64,000 nucleotides of DNA from Novosphingobium sp. (GCF_030699305.1 NZ_JAUYNB010000010.1:1-64000), one strand, 5' to 3'; numbered from the stretch's first letter, positions 36,007 to 45,210 are shown. Notes: a model not told the origin generated them from the letters alone. A program made the numbers and translations.

Positions 36007-36660
36007 ATGTTCCAAACCGATGATCTTCCTGAAGCCCATGCCGATCTTCTTGCCGCAGCCAAAGGCAAGAAGTTCGGCACGATTTTGGCGGATCCGCCTT
36101 GGCAATTCCAGAACCGCACCGGAAAAGTCGCGCCTGAGCACAAGCGCCTGAACCGGTATGGCACGATGACGTTGGATGAGATTTGCGCGCTGCCTGTCGG
36201 CGATATCGCAGCCGATCCCGCCCATCTCTATCTATGGGTTCCGAACGCCTTGTTGCCGGAGGGCCTTAAGGTGATGGAAGATTGGGGATTTCGCTACATT
36301 TCCAACATCGTCTGGCATAAAATCCGCAAAGATGGTGGATCTGACGGGCGCGGGGTTGGCTTCTATTTTCGTAACGTGACGGAGATTCTTTTGTTTGGCG
36401 TTCGCGGCAAGAACGCGCGGACGCTCGACCCAGGGCGCAGCCAAGTTAATATGATTCAGTCACGCAAGCGGGAACATAGTCGCAAACCTGATGAACAGTA
36501 CAAGATCATCGAGGATTGCAGCTGGGGTCCACGGATCGAACTTTTTAGCCGCGGGAAGCGTAAAGGTTGGACCGTATGGGGTAATCAAGCCGATGAAGGC
36601 TATGCGCCTGACTGGTCCACTTATGGCTATAACAGCGCGATGGCCGTGGCGGCAGAATAA
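36007..36660 (+). CDS. MT-A70 family DNA adenine N6-methyltransferase
   Basis: A 217-residue methyltransferase with the catalytic motif DPPW at 29-32 (ILADPPWQF), the SAM-site region around LYLWVPNALLPEG, HSRKPDEQYKIIED and the C-terminal ELFSRGKRKGWTVWG. These are hallmarks of MT-A70 enzymes, which in bacteria methylate adenine in DNA, as M.MunI does. It is followed after 3 bases by a restriction-enzyme gene, so it should be the protective enzyme of a type II system. Its base composition is clearly less GC-rich than nrdB upstream, suggesting transfer. The target sequence cannot be read from the protein. Confidence 0.9.
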   Translation: MFQTDDLPEAHADLLAAAKGKKFGTILADPPWQFQNRTGKVAPEHKRLNRYGTMTLDEICALPVGDIAADPAHLYLWVPNALLPEGLKVMEDWGFRYISNIVWHKIRKDGGSDGRGVGFYFRNVTEILLFGVRGKNARTLDPGRSQVNMIQSRKREHSRKPDEQYKIIEDCSWGPRIELFSRGKRKGWTVWGNQADEGYAPDWSTYGYNSAMAVAAE

Positions 36661-36663
36661 GGA

Positions 36664-37254
36664 ATGGTAACCGACCACCTTGTGCCCACCGACATTGTTG
36701 CGCTCTACGAAGTCCATGAGTGGCGCAATGCGGTCGGCGTTTTATCGACAGCCTGCCCAACCGAGTGGAGCGAAATCCAGACAGCGCTGCGAGCGTTTCG
36801 CTTGCAGCGTAGTGAGATATTAGCTGCTGGCGGCAATCGCTCAGCAATCGTTGAACGGCTTGAACGCCCCCTCAAGGATGCGGGGTGGGTGGAAAAGCAA
36901 TTTGCAACCGCCATCCTGATCGATGGGGAACAGCGCGATTCGCCAACTCACAGCGTCGATTGCTTTAAAGGACGCGTGGCGCTCGAAGTGGAATGGAACA
37001 ATAAAGATCCCTTCTACGACAGGGATCTGAACAATTTTCGCCTGCTGTTTGATCTACAAGTCATTGACGTTGGTGTTATTATTACCCGCTGTTCTGGCCT
37101 ACAGGCCATTTTTAATGCCCTGCAAAAAGGCAGCAGCTATGGCGCGTCAACAACACACATGAATAAGCTGCTTCCTCGTTTACGAGGTGGATCCGGCGGA
37201 GGATGCCCGATTGTAGTTTTTGGCATCAAACCCGAACTTTACGTCGAGGATTGA
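36664..37254 (+). CDS. BglII/BstYI-like type II restriction endonuclease
   Basis: A 196-residue protein. The segment SVDCFKGRVALEVEWNNKDP has Asp99, Glu108 and Glu110 in a D-x8-E-x-E arrangement, which matches the PD-(D/E)xK variant active site of BglII and BstYI (Asp and Glu nine apart). The downstream NNFRLLFDLQVIDVGVIITR fits the core strand and helix. BglII cuts AGATCT and BstYI cuts RGATCY; the specificity here is only a guess from homology. It is the second gene of a three-gene, lower-GC unit with its methyltransferase. Confidence 0.82.
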   Translation: MVTDHLVPTDIVALYEVHEWRNAVGVLSTACPTEWSEIQTALRAFRLQRSEILAAGGNRSAIVERLERPLKDAGWVEKQFATAILIDGEQRDSPTHSVDCFKGRVALEVEWNNKDPFYDRDLNNFRLLFDLQVIDVGVIITRCSGLQAIFNALQKGSSYGASTTHMNKLLPRLRGGSGGGCPIVVFGIKPELYVED

Positions 37255-37271
37255 TCCCGGAGGAACCCTGA

Positions 37272-37541
37272 ATGATCGAAGTCACGAACGCAGACCGTGC
37301 AAACTTGGCGTTGGACGCACTCAATGTTTTCGTGTCGCAAACGCGCGTTGATACGGCTCAAGATGCTATCACCGACCTCATCTGCGATCTGTTGCATTTG
37401 GCGAATGGACGCAAACTCGATGTCGATACGATCCTTCGAAATGCGGGTGCCATGATGCAAGAAGAGAACGTGGAAGACATCGAAGGCGACATGGAAAGTA
37501 TCCAAACAGCATTTCATAAAATTCTTGCCGACGACCGCTAG
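37272..37541 (+). CDS. 89-residue protein of unknown function in the R-M unit
   Basis: A mostly helical acidic protein (MIEVTNADRANLALDALNVF at the start; ITDLICDLLHLANGRKLDVD; acidic EENVEDIEGDMES near the end). No helix-turn-helix is evident, so it is probably not a C-protein controller. It begins 17 bases after the endonuclease stop with a strong GGAGGAA site, and shares the lower GC of the unit. Similar small ORFs accompany mobile DNA, but I know no function. Confidence 0.8.
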   Translation: MIEVTNADRANLALDALNVFVSQTRVDTAQDAITDLICDLLHLANGRKLDVDTILRNAGAMMQEENVEDIEGDMESIQTAFHKILADDR

Positions 37542-37678
37542 TCAGGCACGCCATCCCGAACTTTCGGTCGGACTGCAAGCCGATAAGCCGAGACCCACTC
37601 CACCCCAACTTCCCCTTGCGCCCACCCCTTCCTCCGCGTCATGTTGGCCCGAAACCAACAACCGAGAGGAAATCCCGC

Positions 37679-37966
37679 ATGGCCGCCTACATCGTCTTCA
37701 CCAAGGAACGCGAACATGATGCCGCTGCGATGGCGGAGTATGCCGGCAAGGCCCGTGCGGCCGGGGCCGGGCATCCGCTCAAGCCGTTGGCGTTTTATGG
37801 TGCGATCGAGACGCTGGAGGGGCCGGAAGCGGCAGGCGCGGTGATCATCGAGTTTCCGACCGTGGAAGACGCCCGTGCGTGGTACAACTCGCCTGCCTAT
37901 CAGGATGCGCGCAAGCACCGCTTTCAGGGGGCCGATTACCGGGTGTTCATCACCCAGGGTCTGTAA
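37679..37966 (+). CDS. DUF1330 domain-containing protein
   Basis: A 95-residue ferredoxin-fold protein of the DUF1330 family, with IVEFPTVEDARAWYNSPAYQ-like residues (here IIEFPTVEDARAWYNSPAYQ, about 56-75) and a C-terminal DYRVFITQGL. These dimeric alpha/beta-barrel proteins resemble EthD and monooxygenase accessory proteins; function unknown. The ATG at 37679 has a GAGAGGAAA site; the upstream in-frame start begins in the intergenic region. GC returns to the level of the host genome here. Confidence 0.88.
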   Translation: MAAYIVFTKEREHDAAAMAEYAGKARAAGAGHPLKPLAFYGAIETLEGPEAAGAVIIEFPTVEDARAWYNSPAYQDARKHRFQGADYRVFITQGL

Positions 37967-37976
37967 GGGCCCGCCC

Positions 37977-38312
37977 TCAGGCGCGCACGCCCAGCAGCAC
38001 GCGCCTGAGGTCACCCTGCTCGCGGTGGAGCAGGATCAGCAGGTAGACCATCAGGAACCCCGCCCCGCCGAAAAAGGCCAGCACGGCCAATCCGCTGCCC
38101 GCTGCGCTCCAGCCATTGCGCCATCCGGTCCACAGCCCGGACAGCATCAGCATCAGCATGAAATCGAGGTTGAACTGCCCCTGCCAGCTGCCCGATGCCA
38201 TCGCCCCGAAGAATGCGGGGAACAGGTTGATACCCTCTTTCCCGATGGTGAAGGCGGTATAGGCCAGCAGCACGGTCCAGCCGATGATCAGGAACAGGCG
38301 CAGGGCAGTCAT
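37977..38312 (-). CDS. Small membrane protein of unknown function
   Basis: A 111-residue protein with three predicted membrane helices (about 5-23, 45-65 and 75-95) and a basic C-terminal tail. It begins MTALRLFLIIGWTVLLAYTA. I recognise no domain. It starts 5 bases after the stop of the neighbouring dimeric-barrel gene, so they form one transcript, and converges on the DUF1330 gene with a 10-base gap. Confidence 0.75.
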   Translation of the reverse strand: MTALRLFLIIGWTVLLAYTAFTIGKEGINLFPAFFGAMASGSWQGQFNLDFMLMLMLSGLWTGWRNGWSAAGSGLAVLAFFGGAGFLMVYLLILLHREQGDLRRVLLGVRA

Positions 38313-38317
38313 GGCCG

Positions 38318-38629
38318 TCAGATCCTTTCCGCGAGGAGGAATTCGGGCGCGTCGGCAAAGCCCATGAACTGGCCCATGATCGTCTGCACCACCTCACCCG
38401 CCATGTCCTCCCCGGTGAACCCGGCGATATCGTCAACCTCGAACACTTCGACATAGTCGGCGGATGGCGATCCCTCGCCCATCAGCAGCCCGGTGACGCG
38501 GTAAGTATTGAACGCCTGCACCCGGGTCAGGCCGCGCATCGCGGGCTGGTCCACGGTTTTGACCCAGTGTTCGAAGTCCGCACGCGTGACGCCGGGCTTC
38601 AGGCGGTATTTCAGGATGATCGCTCCCAT
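38318..38629 (-). CDS. Dimeric alpha/beta-barrel protein (RedY/EthD-like)
   Basis: A 103-residue protein starting MGAIILKYRLKPGVTRADFE, with WVKTVDQPAMRGL, then VEVFEVDDIAGFTGEDM and a C-terminal FADAPEFLLAERI. The pattern fits small ferredoxin-fold proteins such as REDY-like HapK or EthD. Function is unknown; related folds act in degradation pathways or as cofactor-free monooxygenases. The start at 38629 was chosen because homologous proteins begin with the first beta strand; a longer in-frame version to 38752 would overlap the promoter of the divergent GFA gene. Confidence 0.78.
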   Translation of the reverse strand: MGAIILKYRLKPGVTRADFEHWVKTVDQPAMRGLTRVQAFNTYRVTGLLMGEGSPSADYVEVFEVDDIAGFTGEDMAGEVVQTIMGQFMGFADAPEFLLAERI

Positions 38630-38775
38630 CAAGGCATTCCCATTACAACAGGGCGCGCGCCCGTGGCCGAATGTGCCGGGGTTGCGCTGCGCTGGCAATT
38701 GCTTTGTCAGGCGCTTTGTAAGCGGGCAATGTTCATGGTATGTTTCAGCCACGAATCAAACGCGGGAGGATAATC

Positions 38776-39177
38776 ATGACACGATCCGGTGGATGCCAGT
38801 GCGGCGGCGTGCGGTATGAAGCAACGGGTGAGCCGCACCATCACGCGGTGTGCCACTGCGCCGATTGCCGCGCCTCGGCCGGGGCACCGATGGTGGGGTG
38901 GATCGCCTTTGACGCGGATCAGGTCCGCGTGACGCAGGGCGCGCCGACCACGTATGCGGGCAAGAACGGCGCCCGGCGGCAGTTCTGCCCGGCGTGCGGC
39001 ACCGGCTTGTTCTATACCAATGCCGAAATACTGCCGGGGATTACCGAAATCCAGTCCGCCACGCTCGATACAGCGGCGCAGGAAACGCCGCAGGCGCAAA
39101 TCCAGCTGGCCGACCGGCTGCCGTGGATTGACCAGCTCGATACGCTCGCGCGGTTTGACCGTTTCCCTGAGGGTTGA
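38776..39177 (+). CDS. GFA family zinc protein
   Basis: A 133-residue protein of the GFA/CENP-V family. The zinc ligands are in GGCQCGGVRYEATG, HAVCHCADCRASAGAP and CPACGTGLFY. Family members include glutathione-dependent formaldehyde-activating enzyme Gfa, but most are uncharacterised and the original Gfa function is disputed. The ATG at 38776 follows GGGAGGATAATC. It is divergent from the RedY-like gene and converges on a lipoprotein gene. Confidence 0.9.
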   Translation: MTRSGGCQCGGVRYEATGEPHHHAVCHCADCRASAGAPMVGWIAFDADQVRVTQGAPTTYAGKNGARRQFCPACGTGLFYTNAEILPGITEIQSATLDTAAQETPQAQIQLADRLPWIDQLDTLARFDRFPEG

Positions 39178-39190
39178 AGCGCCCCCCGCC

Positions 39191-39817
39191 TCAGTCATGC
39201 CCCCACGGCGCAGGCGGCGCGGGGATCGGGCGGGTCAGGTCAAATTCCACCCGGAAATTGCGCGCGTTGGGCGGCTGGCGCAGCAGTTGATAGGCAAAGC
39301 GGGCCTGCGCTGAACCGGCTGGCGTGACTTCCACCCGCCAGACGTTGGTGACGGACACGGTCCGCCCTTCGGCCCGGAACAGCGCCACGCTTTCCGCATC
39401 GACCGGGAATTCCTGCACAGCGGCGCTGCCGGGCGCGGCGGTATCCCCGCCATAGAGCGTCATCGCATCGGGCTTGCCGTCTTCATGGCGGTGATCGTGC
39501 TTCAGGCGCAGACCAGACGGGGTGCGCGTGATCAGCCAGGTCCGGCTGCGATCCCAGCTGCCATCGGCGCGCTGGACATGGAAAGGCACCGCGATCCGGC
39601 TGGCGGAGCATTCGCGCACGTGCATCGTCATGGCTGCGCCGCGCATATCGGCATCGGGCGTTTCGTCGGTGACCATCCGCCCGGCAAACGCCTTGCCGCA
39701 GTGGCTCGACAGCGCCTGCCAGAACGCATCCTGCGGCGCAGGCGCGGGCGGCGTCGTGGCGCAGGCCGTCAGGACGGCGGCGGGGCAAAGGGCGAACAGC
39801 AGGCGGGCGGGCTTCAT
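39191..39817 (-). CDS. Putative lipoprotein of unknown function
   Basis: A 208-residue protein with a lipoprotein signal (MKPARLLFALCPAAVLTACA, lipobox LTAC, acceptor Cys19). After a Pro/Ala linker comes a domain with HCGKAFAGRMVTD, TMHVRECSASRIAVPF, DRSRTWLITRTPSGLRLKHD and HRHEDGKPDAMTLYGG. The pattern looks conserved across sphingomonads, but I know no characterised relative. It should sit in the outer membrane or periplasm. Confidence 0.82.
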   Translation of the reverse strand: MKPARLLFALCPAAVLTACATTPPAPAPQDAFWQALSSHCGKAFAGRMVTDETPDADMRGAAMTMHVRECSASRIAVPFHVQRADGSWDRSRTWLITRTPSGLRLKHDHRHEDGKPDAMTLYGGDTAAPGSAAVQEFPVDAESVALFRAEGRTVSVTNVWRVEVTPAGSAQARFAYQLLRQPPNARNFRVEFDLTRPIPAPPAPWGHD

Positions 39818-39862
39818 GGCCGGACCATGACAGCCCCCCGGTTGCGGCGCAATCCCGCTGCT

Positions 39863-41167
39863 TCAGCCAACCAGCTTGAGCGGCTCGGCAGCGGTGTGCT
39901 GCGCGGGCCTGGGCTGATCCAGCCAGATGCCGCGCGTGTCATAGACCAGCTTGTGCGCGCGCTCGGCCAGCGGCACGGCCTTGAACGCGTCGTGATCGAC
40001 CAGCACGATCAGGATGTCCGACGTTTCCAGCGCAGTGTCGATGTCGATCAGCTGCGCGGTGGTTCCGGCGAATTCCTTCGGCAGTTCGGCGGCATAGGGT
40101 TCGACCACCGCAACCCGGTCACCGAACTTGCGCGCCAGCGTAACCGCCACCAGCCGCGCCGGGCTTTCGCGGAAGTCATCGATATTGGCCTTGAACGCCA
40201 GCCCCAGACACGCGACGCGGGCCTGCGGATTGGCTTCGATCAAGGCTTCGGCCTGGGCGATCACGTGGTGGATCTTGCCGTCGTTGACGCCGCGCGCGGT
40301 GCGGATCAGCGGGGTCTGCTCGGGCGCGCCGTGGACGATGAACCACGGATCGACCGCGATGCAGTGCCCGCCCACGCCCGGACCGGGGGTCAGGATGTTG
40401 ACGCGCGGGTGGCGGTTGGCGAGGCGGATGACTTCCCACACGTCCAGCCCCATCGTGTCCGCCACCATCGACAGCTCGTTGGCGAAGGCGATGTTGACGT
40501 CGCGATAGGCGTTTTCGACCAGCTTGGTCATTTCCGCGCTGCGGGCATCGGTGGTGATGCAGGTCCCGCGCACGAACCGCTTGTAGAACGCCAGCGCCTT
40601 GCGCGCACAGCGCGGGGTGATCCCGCCGATCGAGCGATCGTTGTTGGTCAGTTCCTCCAGGATCTTGCCCGGCAGCACGCGTTCCGGACAATAGGCGATC
40701 GAGACGTCGGGCGTTTCCGCCGTCAGGCCGGGGCACTTCAGGTCCGGGCGGCGCGCGGCGATCAGATCGCGCAACTGTTCGGTCGTGCCCACGGGCGACG
40801 TCGATTCGAGGATCACCGTGTCCCCGGCCTTCAGCACCTTCGCAACGGCCTCACCGGCGGCGAGGACATAGGAAATGTCGGGCGCGTGGTTGGCATCGAA
40901 CGGGGTCGGCACGGCGATGATGAACACATCGGCAGTGGCGATTTCAGTCGACGCGGAAAGCATTCCGCGCGCGACCACGCCCTGCACCAGCCCGTCGAGG
41001 TCCACTTCCTCGATATGGATCTCGCCCCGGTTGATCGTGTCGACCACGTGCTGCGACACGTCGATCCCGCGGACCTTGCACCCGGCGCGGGCGACAATGG
41101 CGGCGGTGGGCAGGCCGATATAGCCCAGGCCTACAACACAGACGTCAGGCTTCAGATCCGATTTCAT
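39863..41167 (-). CDS. wecC: UDP-N-acetyl-D-mannosamine dehydrogenase
   Basis: A 434-residue nucleotide-sugar dehydrogenase: Rossmann motif VCVVGLGYIGLPTAAIV near the start, the active-site block PGPGVGGHCIAVDPWF with the catalytic Cys, and the C-terminal NAD-linked domain (GLAFKANIDDFRESPA). It oxidises UDP-ManNAc to UDP-ManNAcA. The wecB product just upstream supplies its substrate, and the genes overlap by 23 bases. UDP-ManNAcA feeds a surface polysaccharide; no enterobacterial-common-antigen genes are near. The start at 41167 lies inside wecB; a longer frame to 41206 is less likely. Confidence 0.93.
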   Translation of the reverse strand: MKSDLKPDVCVVGLGYIGLPTAAIVARAGCKVRGIDVSQHVVDTINRGEIHIEEVDLDGLVQGVVARGMLSASTEIATADVFIIAVPTPFDANHAPDISYVLAAGEAVAKVLKAGDTVILESTSPVGTTEQLRDLIAARRPDLKCPGLTAETPDVSIAYCPERVLPGKILEELTNNDRSIGGITPRCARKALAFYKRFVRGTCITTDARSAEMTKLVENAYRDVNIAFANELSMVADTMGLDVWEVIRLANRHPRVNILTPGPGVGGHCIAVDPWFIVHGAPEQTPLIRTARGVNDGKIHHVIAQAEALIEANPQARVACLGLAFKANIDDFRESPARLVAVTLARKFGDRVAVVEPYAAELPKEFAGTTAQLIDIDTALETSDILIVLVDHDAFKAVPLAERAHKLVYDTRGIWLDQPRPAQHTAAEPLKLVG

Positions 41168-42299
41168 GCGCGAGCAGCTCCACGATACGGCGCGCGGAGT
41201 GCCCATCCCCGAACGGGTTGTGAGCGCGCGCCATGGCTTCGTAGACGGCCTTATCGTCGAGCAAGGTGAAAATTTCGGTAACGATACGAGCGGTTTCAGT
41301 GCCCACCAGTTTGGCGGTGCCCGCCTCCACCCCTTCGGGACGTTCGGTGGTTTCGCGCATCACCAGCACCGGCTTGCCCAGCGCGGGCGCTTCTTCCTGC
41401 ACGCCGCCGCTGTCGGTCAGCATGATTTCCGCGAGCGAGAGCAGGCGGGCGAAGTGCGGATAGTCCAGCGGTTCGATCAGCGCGACGTTGTCCAGCCCGG
41501 CCAGCGCGTGGTCCATCACCTTGCGGACGTTGGGGTTGGGGTGAACCGGAAAGATGATCGCCACATCGGGCCGCGCGGCAATCTGGCGCACCGCCTCGGC
41601 AATCGCCTCCAGCCCGCCACCGAAGTTTTCGCGCCGGTGGCTGGTCACGCCGATGATCCGCTTGCCCGCAAACCGCGTTTCCAGCTCGCCAAGGCCGCTC
41701 GCCAGCGACGGATCAGCAGCGATCCGCGCTGTCACCCAGTGCAGCGCATCGATCACGGTGTTGCCGGTCACGTGGACGCGGGCGGGATCGACGGCTTCAC
41801 GCTTCAGCGCATTGGCGGCGGTTTCGGTCGGCGCGAAGTGCAGGCTGGCCATCGTGCCGATGATCTTGCGGTTCACTTCTTCCGGCCAGGGCTGATAGAT
41901 GTTGCCGGACCGCAGCCCGGCTTCGACATGATCAACCGGCAGCTTGCGGTAATACGCGGCGAGCGCGCCCGCCATGGCGGTGGCGGTATCGCCCTGCACG
42001 ATCACGCGGGCGGGCTGCACCGCATCCATCACCCCGCCGAGGCCGGTCAGCAAGGCGGCGGTCAGGCCGTCCAGCGTCTGGTCGGGTTTCATCAGGTCCA
42101 GATCGTGGTCGGGCACGATCCCGGCAATCTCCAGCACCTGATCGAGCATGCCCCGATGCTGCGCCGAAACGCAGACCACCGGGGTAAAGCGCGGATCGGC
42201 CGTAAGCGCGGCGATGACGGGGAACAGCTTGATCGCTTCGGGGCGGGTGCCGAACACGACCAGGATCTTGTGGGGCAGAATCTTGTGCGGTTGGGTCAT
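41145..42299 (-). CDS. wecB: UDP-N-acetylglucosamine 2-epimerase (non-hydrolysing)
   Basis: A 384-residue GT-B-fold epimerase with VVFGTRPEAIKLFPVIAAL, VQGDTATAMAGALAAYY, HVEAGLRSGN, TSHRRENFG and TDSGGVQEEAPALGKPVL. It interconverts UDP-GlcNAc and UDP-ManNAc. The N-terminus carries a five-residue direct duplication, PHKILPHKIL, just before the first strand, from a 15-base tandem repeat in DNA. The start at 42299 is preferred over 42389, which would run into the divergent epimerase start. Confidence 0.94.
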   Translation of the reverse strand: MTQPHKILPHKILVVFGTRPEAIKLFPVIAALTADPRFTPVVCVSAQHRGMLDQVLEIAGIVPDHDLDLMKPDQTLDGLTAALLTGLGGVMDAVQPARVIVQGDTATAMAGALAAYYRKLPVDHVEAGLRSGNIYQPWPEEVNRKIIGTMASLHFAPTETAANALKREAVDPARVHVTGNTVIDALHWVTARIAADPSLASGLGELETRFAGKRIIGVTSHRRENFGGGLEAIAEAVRQIAARPDVAIIFPVHPNPNVRKVMDHALAGLDNVALIEPLDYPHFARLLSLAEIMLTDSGGVQEEAPALGKPVLVMRETTERPEGVEAGTAKLVGTETARIVTEIFTLLDDKAVYEAMARAHNPFGDGHSARRIVELLAHEIGSEA

Positions 42300-42388
42300 G
42301 GGAAATCGCCCTAACGCCTGAGAGTTAACCATGACATAAGACGGCACAGCTAATGGCGGTCCGTCAAGCCGTGAGGGAAAGCAAGGCA

Positions 42389-43387
42389 ATGCATGTTCTG
42401 GTTACCGGCGCGGCCGGGTTCATCGGCTATCACCTGATCCAGCGGCTGCTGGCGCGCGGCGATATCGTGATCGGGGTCGATAACCTCAACGACTATTATC
42501 AGGTGTCGCTGAAGCGTGACCGGGTGGCGGCGCTGACCGCCGCGGGGGGCAACCGCTTCACCTTCCACGCGCTCGATTTTTCAGACCTGGCGGCGCTGAA
42601 CGCCGCCGTTGATGGCGCGCAGATTGACCGGATCGTGCATCTGGGGGCGCAGGCCGGGGTGCGCTATTCGATCGAGAATCCGCACGCTTACGTGCAGTCC
42701 AATCTGGTCGGTCACGTCAACCTGATGGAACTGGCCCGGCACCGCGAAGTGGAACATCTGGTCTATGCCAGCTCATCCTCGGTCTATGGCGGCAACACCA
42801 AGCTGCCGTTCGCAGTGGAGGACCGGGTCGATCACCCCGTCTCGCTCTATGCCGCGACCAAGCGCGCCGACGAATTGATGAGCGAAACCTATGCCCACCT
42901 GTTCCGCCTGCCGCAAACCGGGCTGCGGTTCTTCACCGTCTATGGGCCGTGGGGCCGTCCGGACATGATGTTGTGGAACTTCACCAACCGCATCCTGACC
43001 GGCCAGCCGATCCCGGTGTTCAACCACGGCGATATGTACCGCGACTTCACCTATATCGACGATATCATCGCCGGGGTCGTCGCCTGCCTCGATAACCCGC
43101 CGCCCGACGACGGGCTTGAAAAGGCCGGGGGCAGCGTCAAGCCGCACCGGCTTTACAACATCGGCAACAGCCGCAGCGAACACCTGATGAAAGTGGTCGG
43201 CCTGCTGGAAGATGCCTGCCGAAAGAAGGCCGAGATCGAATTCCTGCCGATGCAGCCCGGCGACGTCCACAAGACTTATGCCGATATCAGCGCGATCAGC
43301 GGCGATCTGGGCTATGCACCGACGACCAGCATCGAAACGGGCGTGCCCGAATTCGTGCGGTGGTACCGGGAGTATCACAAGGTCTGA
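42389..43387 (+). CDS. NAD-dependent epimerase, UDP-glucuronate 4-epimerase-like
   Basis: A 332-residue extended short-chain dehydrogenase. It has [16 protein letters not shown], the substrate loop [14 protein letters not shown], the catalytic S-x(n)-YxxxK in [11 protein letters not shown] and [13 protein letters not shown]. This layout is typical of UDP-glucuronate 4-epimerase (CapI/LpsL), which makes UDP-galacturonate; other C4 epimerases are possible. It is divergent from wecB/wecC, so both may feed one exopolysaccharide or LPS. The ATG follows GAGGGAAAGCAAGGCA. Confidence 0.9.
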   Translation: MHVLVTGAAGFIGYHLIQRLLARGDIVIGVDNLNDYYQVSLKRDRVAALTAAGGNRFTFHALDFSDLAALNAAVDGAQIDRIVHLGAQAGVRYSIENPHAYVQSNLVGHVNLMELARHREVEHLVYASSSSVYGGNTKLPFAVEDRVDHPVSLYAATKRADELMSETYAHLFRLPQTGLRFFTVYGPWGRPDMMLWNFTNRILTGQPIPVFNHGDMYRDFTYIDDIIAGVVACLDNPPPDDGLEKAGGSVKPHRLYNIGNSRSEHLMKVVGLLEDACRKKAEIEFLPMQPGDVHKTYADISAISGDLGYAPTTSIETGVPEFVRWYREYHKV

Positions 43388-43467
43388 GCTCCCTTTCCGC
43401 AAGCGGGAGGGGGAAAAGGTTGCTGACCCGTCTTGTCGAAGCGCGCGCGCGGCGGCATCACACGCTC

Positions 43468-44022
43468 ATGTCGATTCTCAGTGACCGTTGGATCCGCAAC
43501 GAAGCCCGCCATTCGGGCATGATCGAACCGTTCGTTGAGCGGCAACAGGCCGATGGCTGCATCAGCTATGGCCTGTCATCCTATGGCTACGACGCGCGCG
43601 TCGCGGACGAATTCAAGGTGTTCACCAACGTCCATTCGGCGGTGGTCGATCCCAAGAACTTTTCCGACAACAGCTTCGTCGACATGAAGACGGACTGCTG
43701 CATCATCCCGCCCAACAGCTTTGCGCTGGCCCGCACGGTGGAATATTTCCGCATCCCGCGCGACGTGCTGGTGATCTGCCTGGGCAAGAGCACTTATGCC
43801 CGCTGCGGGATCATCGTGAACGTCACCCCGCTGGAGCCGGAATGGGAGGGCCACGTGACGCTGGAATTTTCCAACACCACGCCCCTGCCCGCGAAAATCT
43901 ATGCCAACGAGGGCGCGTGCCAGTTCCTGTTCCTGCAAGGGAACGAGCCGTGCGAAGTCAGCTATGGCGACCGTTCGGGCAAGTATATGCGCCAGCGCGG
44001 GGTCACCCTGCCCCGCCTTTGA
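43468..44022 (+). CDS. dcd: dCTP deaminase
   Basis: A 184-residue enzyme: start [58 protein letters not shown] with the catalytic region, and [10 protein letters not shown]. It deaminates dCTP to dUTP for dTTP synthesis. The 184-residue length and absence of the bifunctional Dcd/Dut signature favour the monofunctional form. The ATG at 43468 is inside a longer frame that starts in the epimerase 3' end and is rejected. The next gene starts 16 bases downstream. Confidence 0.95.
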   Translation: MSILSDRWIRNEARHSGMIEPFVERQQADGCISYGLSSYGYDARVADEFKVFTNVHSAVVDPKNFSDNSFVDMKTDCCIIPPNSFALARTVEYFRIPRDVLVICLGKSTYARCGIIVNVTPLEPEWEGHVTLEFSNTTPLPAKIYANEGACQFLFLQGNEPCEVSYGDRSGKYMRQRGVTLPRL

Positions 44023-44037
44023 TCAGGAGCCGCGCCG

Positions 44038-45210
44038 ATGACCGCCCCGATGTTCGACCAGTGGCGCGCCCGCTCCCCCTACTATGACGACAGCCACGAG
44101 GCGGTGTGCGACACGGTCCGCGCCTTCGTGACGCGCGAGATCACCCCGCACGTCGATGAATGGGAAGCCGCCGGGCAATTGCCGCGCGAGCTGCACAAAA
44201 AAGCTGCGGCGGCGGGCGTGCTGGGGCTGAATTATCCGGAGGAATTCGGCGGCACCGGCACCGCGTTCGACCTGTTCCACAGCCTCGTCCAGACCGAGGA
44301 ACTGGCCCGGCCCGGCGCAGGCGGGATCTGCGCTTCGCTGATGACTCACGGTATCGGACTGCCACCAATCCTGGCGATGGGCAGCGCGGAGTTGCAGCGC
44401 CGAATCGCGCCGGACGTGCTGGCGGGCGAAAAGATCATCGCGCTGGGGATCACCGAACCCGGCGGCGGATCGGACGTTGCCAACCTGAAAACGCGCGCGG
44501 AGCGCAAAGGCGCGGCCTACATCGTCAACGGCGCGAAGACGCTGATCACATCGGGCGTGCGGGCCGATTACATCACGCTGGCGGTGCGCACCGGCGGCCC
44601 CGGCATTGGCGGCATTTCGCTGCTGCTGGTGGAAACCGACCGCCCCGGCGTATCGCGCACCGCGCTGGCCAAGATGGGCTGGCATTCCAGCGACACCGCA
44701 ACGATCCACTTCGACGATGTCGAAGTGCCCGCCGACAACCTGATCGGCCCGGAAAACGGCGGGTTCGCCGGGATCATGCGCAATTTCAACGGTGAGCGGC
44801 TGGGGATGAGCCAGCAGGCCAACGCCTTTGCCCGCATCTGTTTCGAAGACGCGCTGGACTGGGCGCGGCACCGCGAGACATTCGGCCAGCCGCTGATCCG
44901 CAACCAGGTGATCCGCCACAAGCTGGCCGACATGGTCCGCCGGATCAGCGCGACGCAGGCGTGGATCGATCAGTGCGCGTGGTCCGTGCTCAACGACAAG
45001 GCCTTCCCCGGCGATTTCGCGCTGCTGAAAGTGCAGGCGACCCAGACCATGGAATTCTGCGCGCGCGAAGCCTGCCAGATTCTGGGCGGGGCCAGCTTTG
45101 TCCGGGGCAGCCGGATCGAGCGGATCTACCGCGAAGTCCGCGTGATGGCGATTGGCGGGGGCAGCGAGGAAATCATGTTCGACCTCGCCAGCCGCCAGTA
45201 CAAGTTCTGA
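44038..45210 (+). CDS. Acyl-CoA dehydrogenase
   Basis: A 390-residue FAD enzyme with the standard three-part fold: helical N-domain, beta domain with ALGITEPGGGSDVANLKTRA and GVRADYITLAV, and C-terminal helical domain with QILGGASFVRGSRIERIYREVR and GGGSEEIMFDL. The catalytic base (Glu) would be in the C-terminal region; exact chain specificity is unknown. It forms the alpha,beta double bond of an acyl-CoA and passes electrons to ETF. It lies 15 bases after dcd but probably belongs functionally with the genes downstream. Confidence 0.93.
   Translation: MTAPMFDQWRARSPYYDDSHEAVCDTVRAFVTREITPHVDEWEAAGQLPRELHKKAAAAGVLGLNYPEEFGGTGTAFDLFHSLVQTEELARPGAGGICASLMTHGIGLPPILAMGSAELQRRIAPDVLAGEKIIALGITEPGGGSDVANLKTRAERKGAAYIVNGAKTLITSGVRADYITLAVRTGGPGIGGISLLLVETDRPGVSRTALAKMGWHSSDTATIHFDDVEVPADNLIGPENGGFAGIMRNFNGERLGMSQQANAFARICFEDALDWARHRETFGQPLIRNQVIRHKLADMVRRISATQAWIDQCAWSVLNDKAFPGDFALLKVQATQTMEFCAREACQILGGASFVRGSRIERIYREVRVMAIGGGSEEIMFDLASRQYKF

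Noticed and set aside
36007..37541. Prophage or integrative element around the R-M genes
   Set aside because: No integrase, tRNA, direct-repeat ends or phage genes are visible; only composition and gene content suggest transfer.
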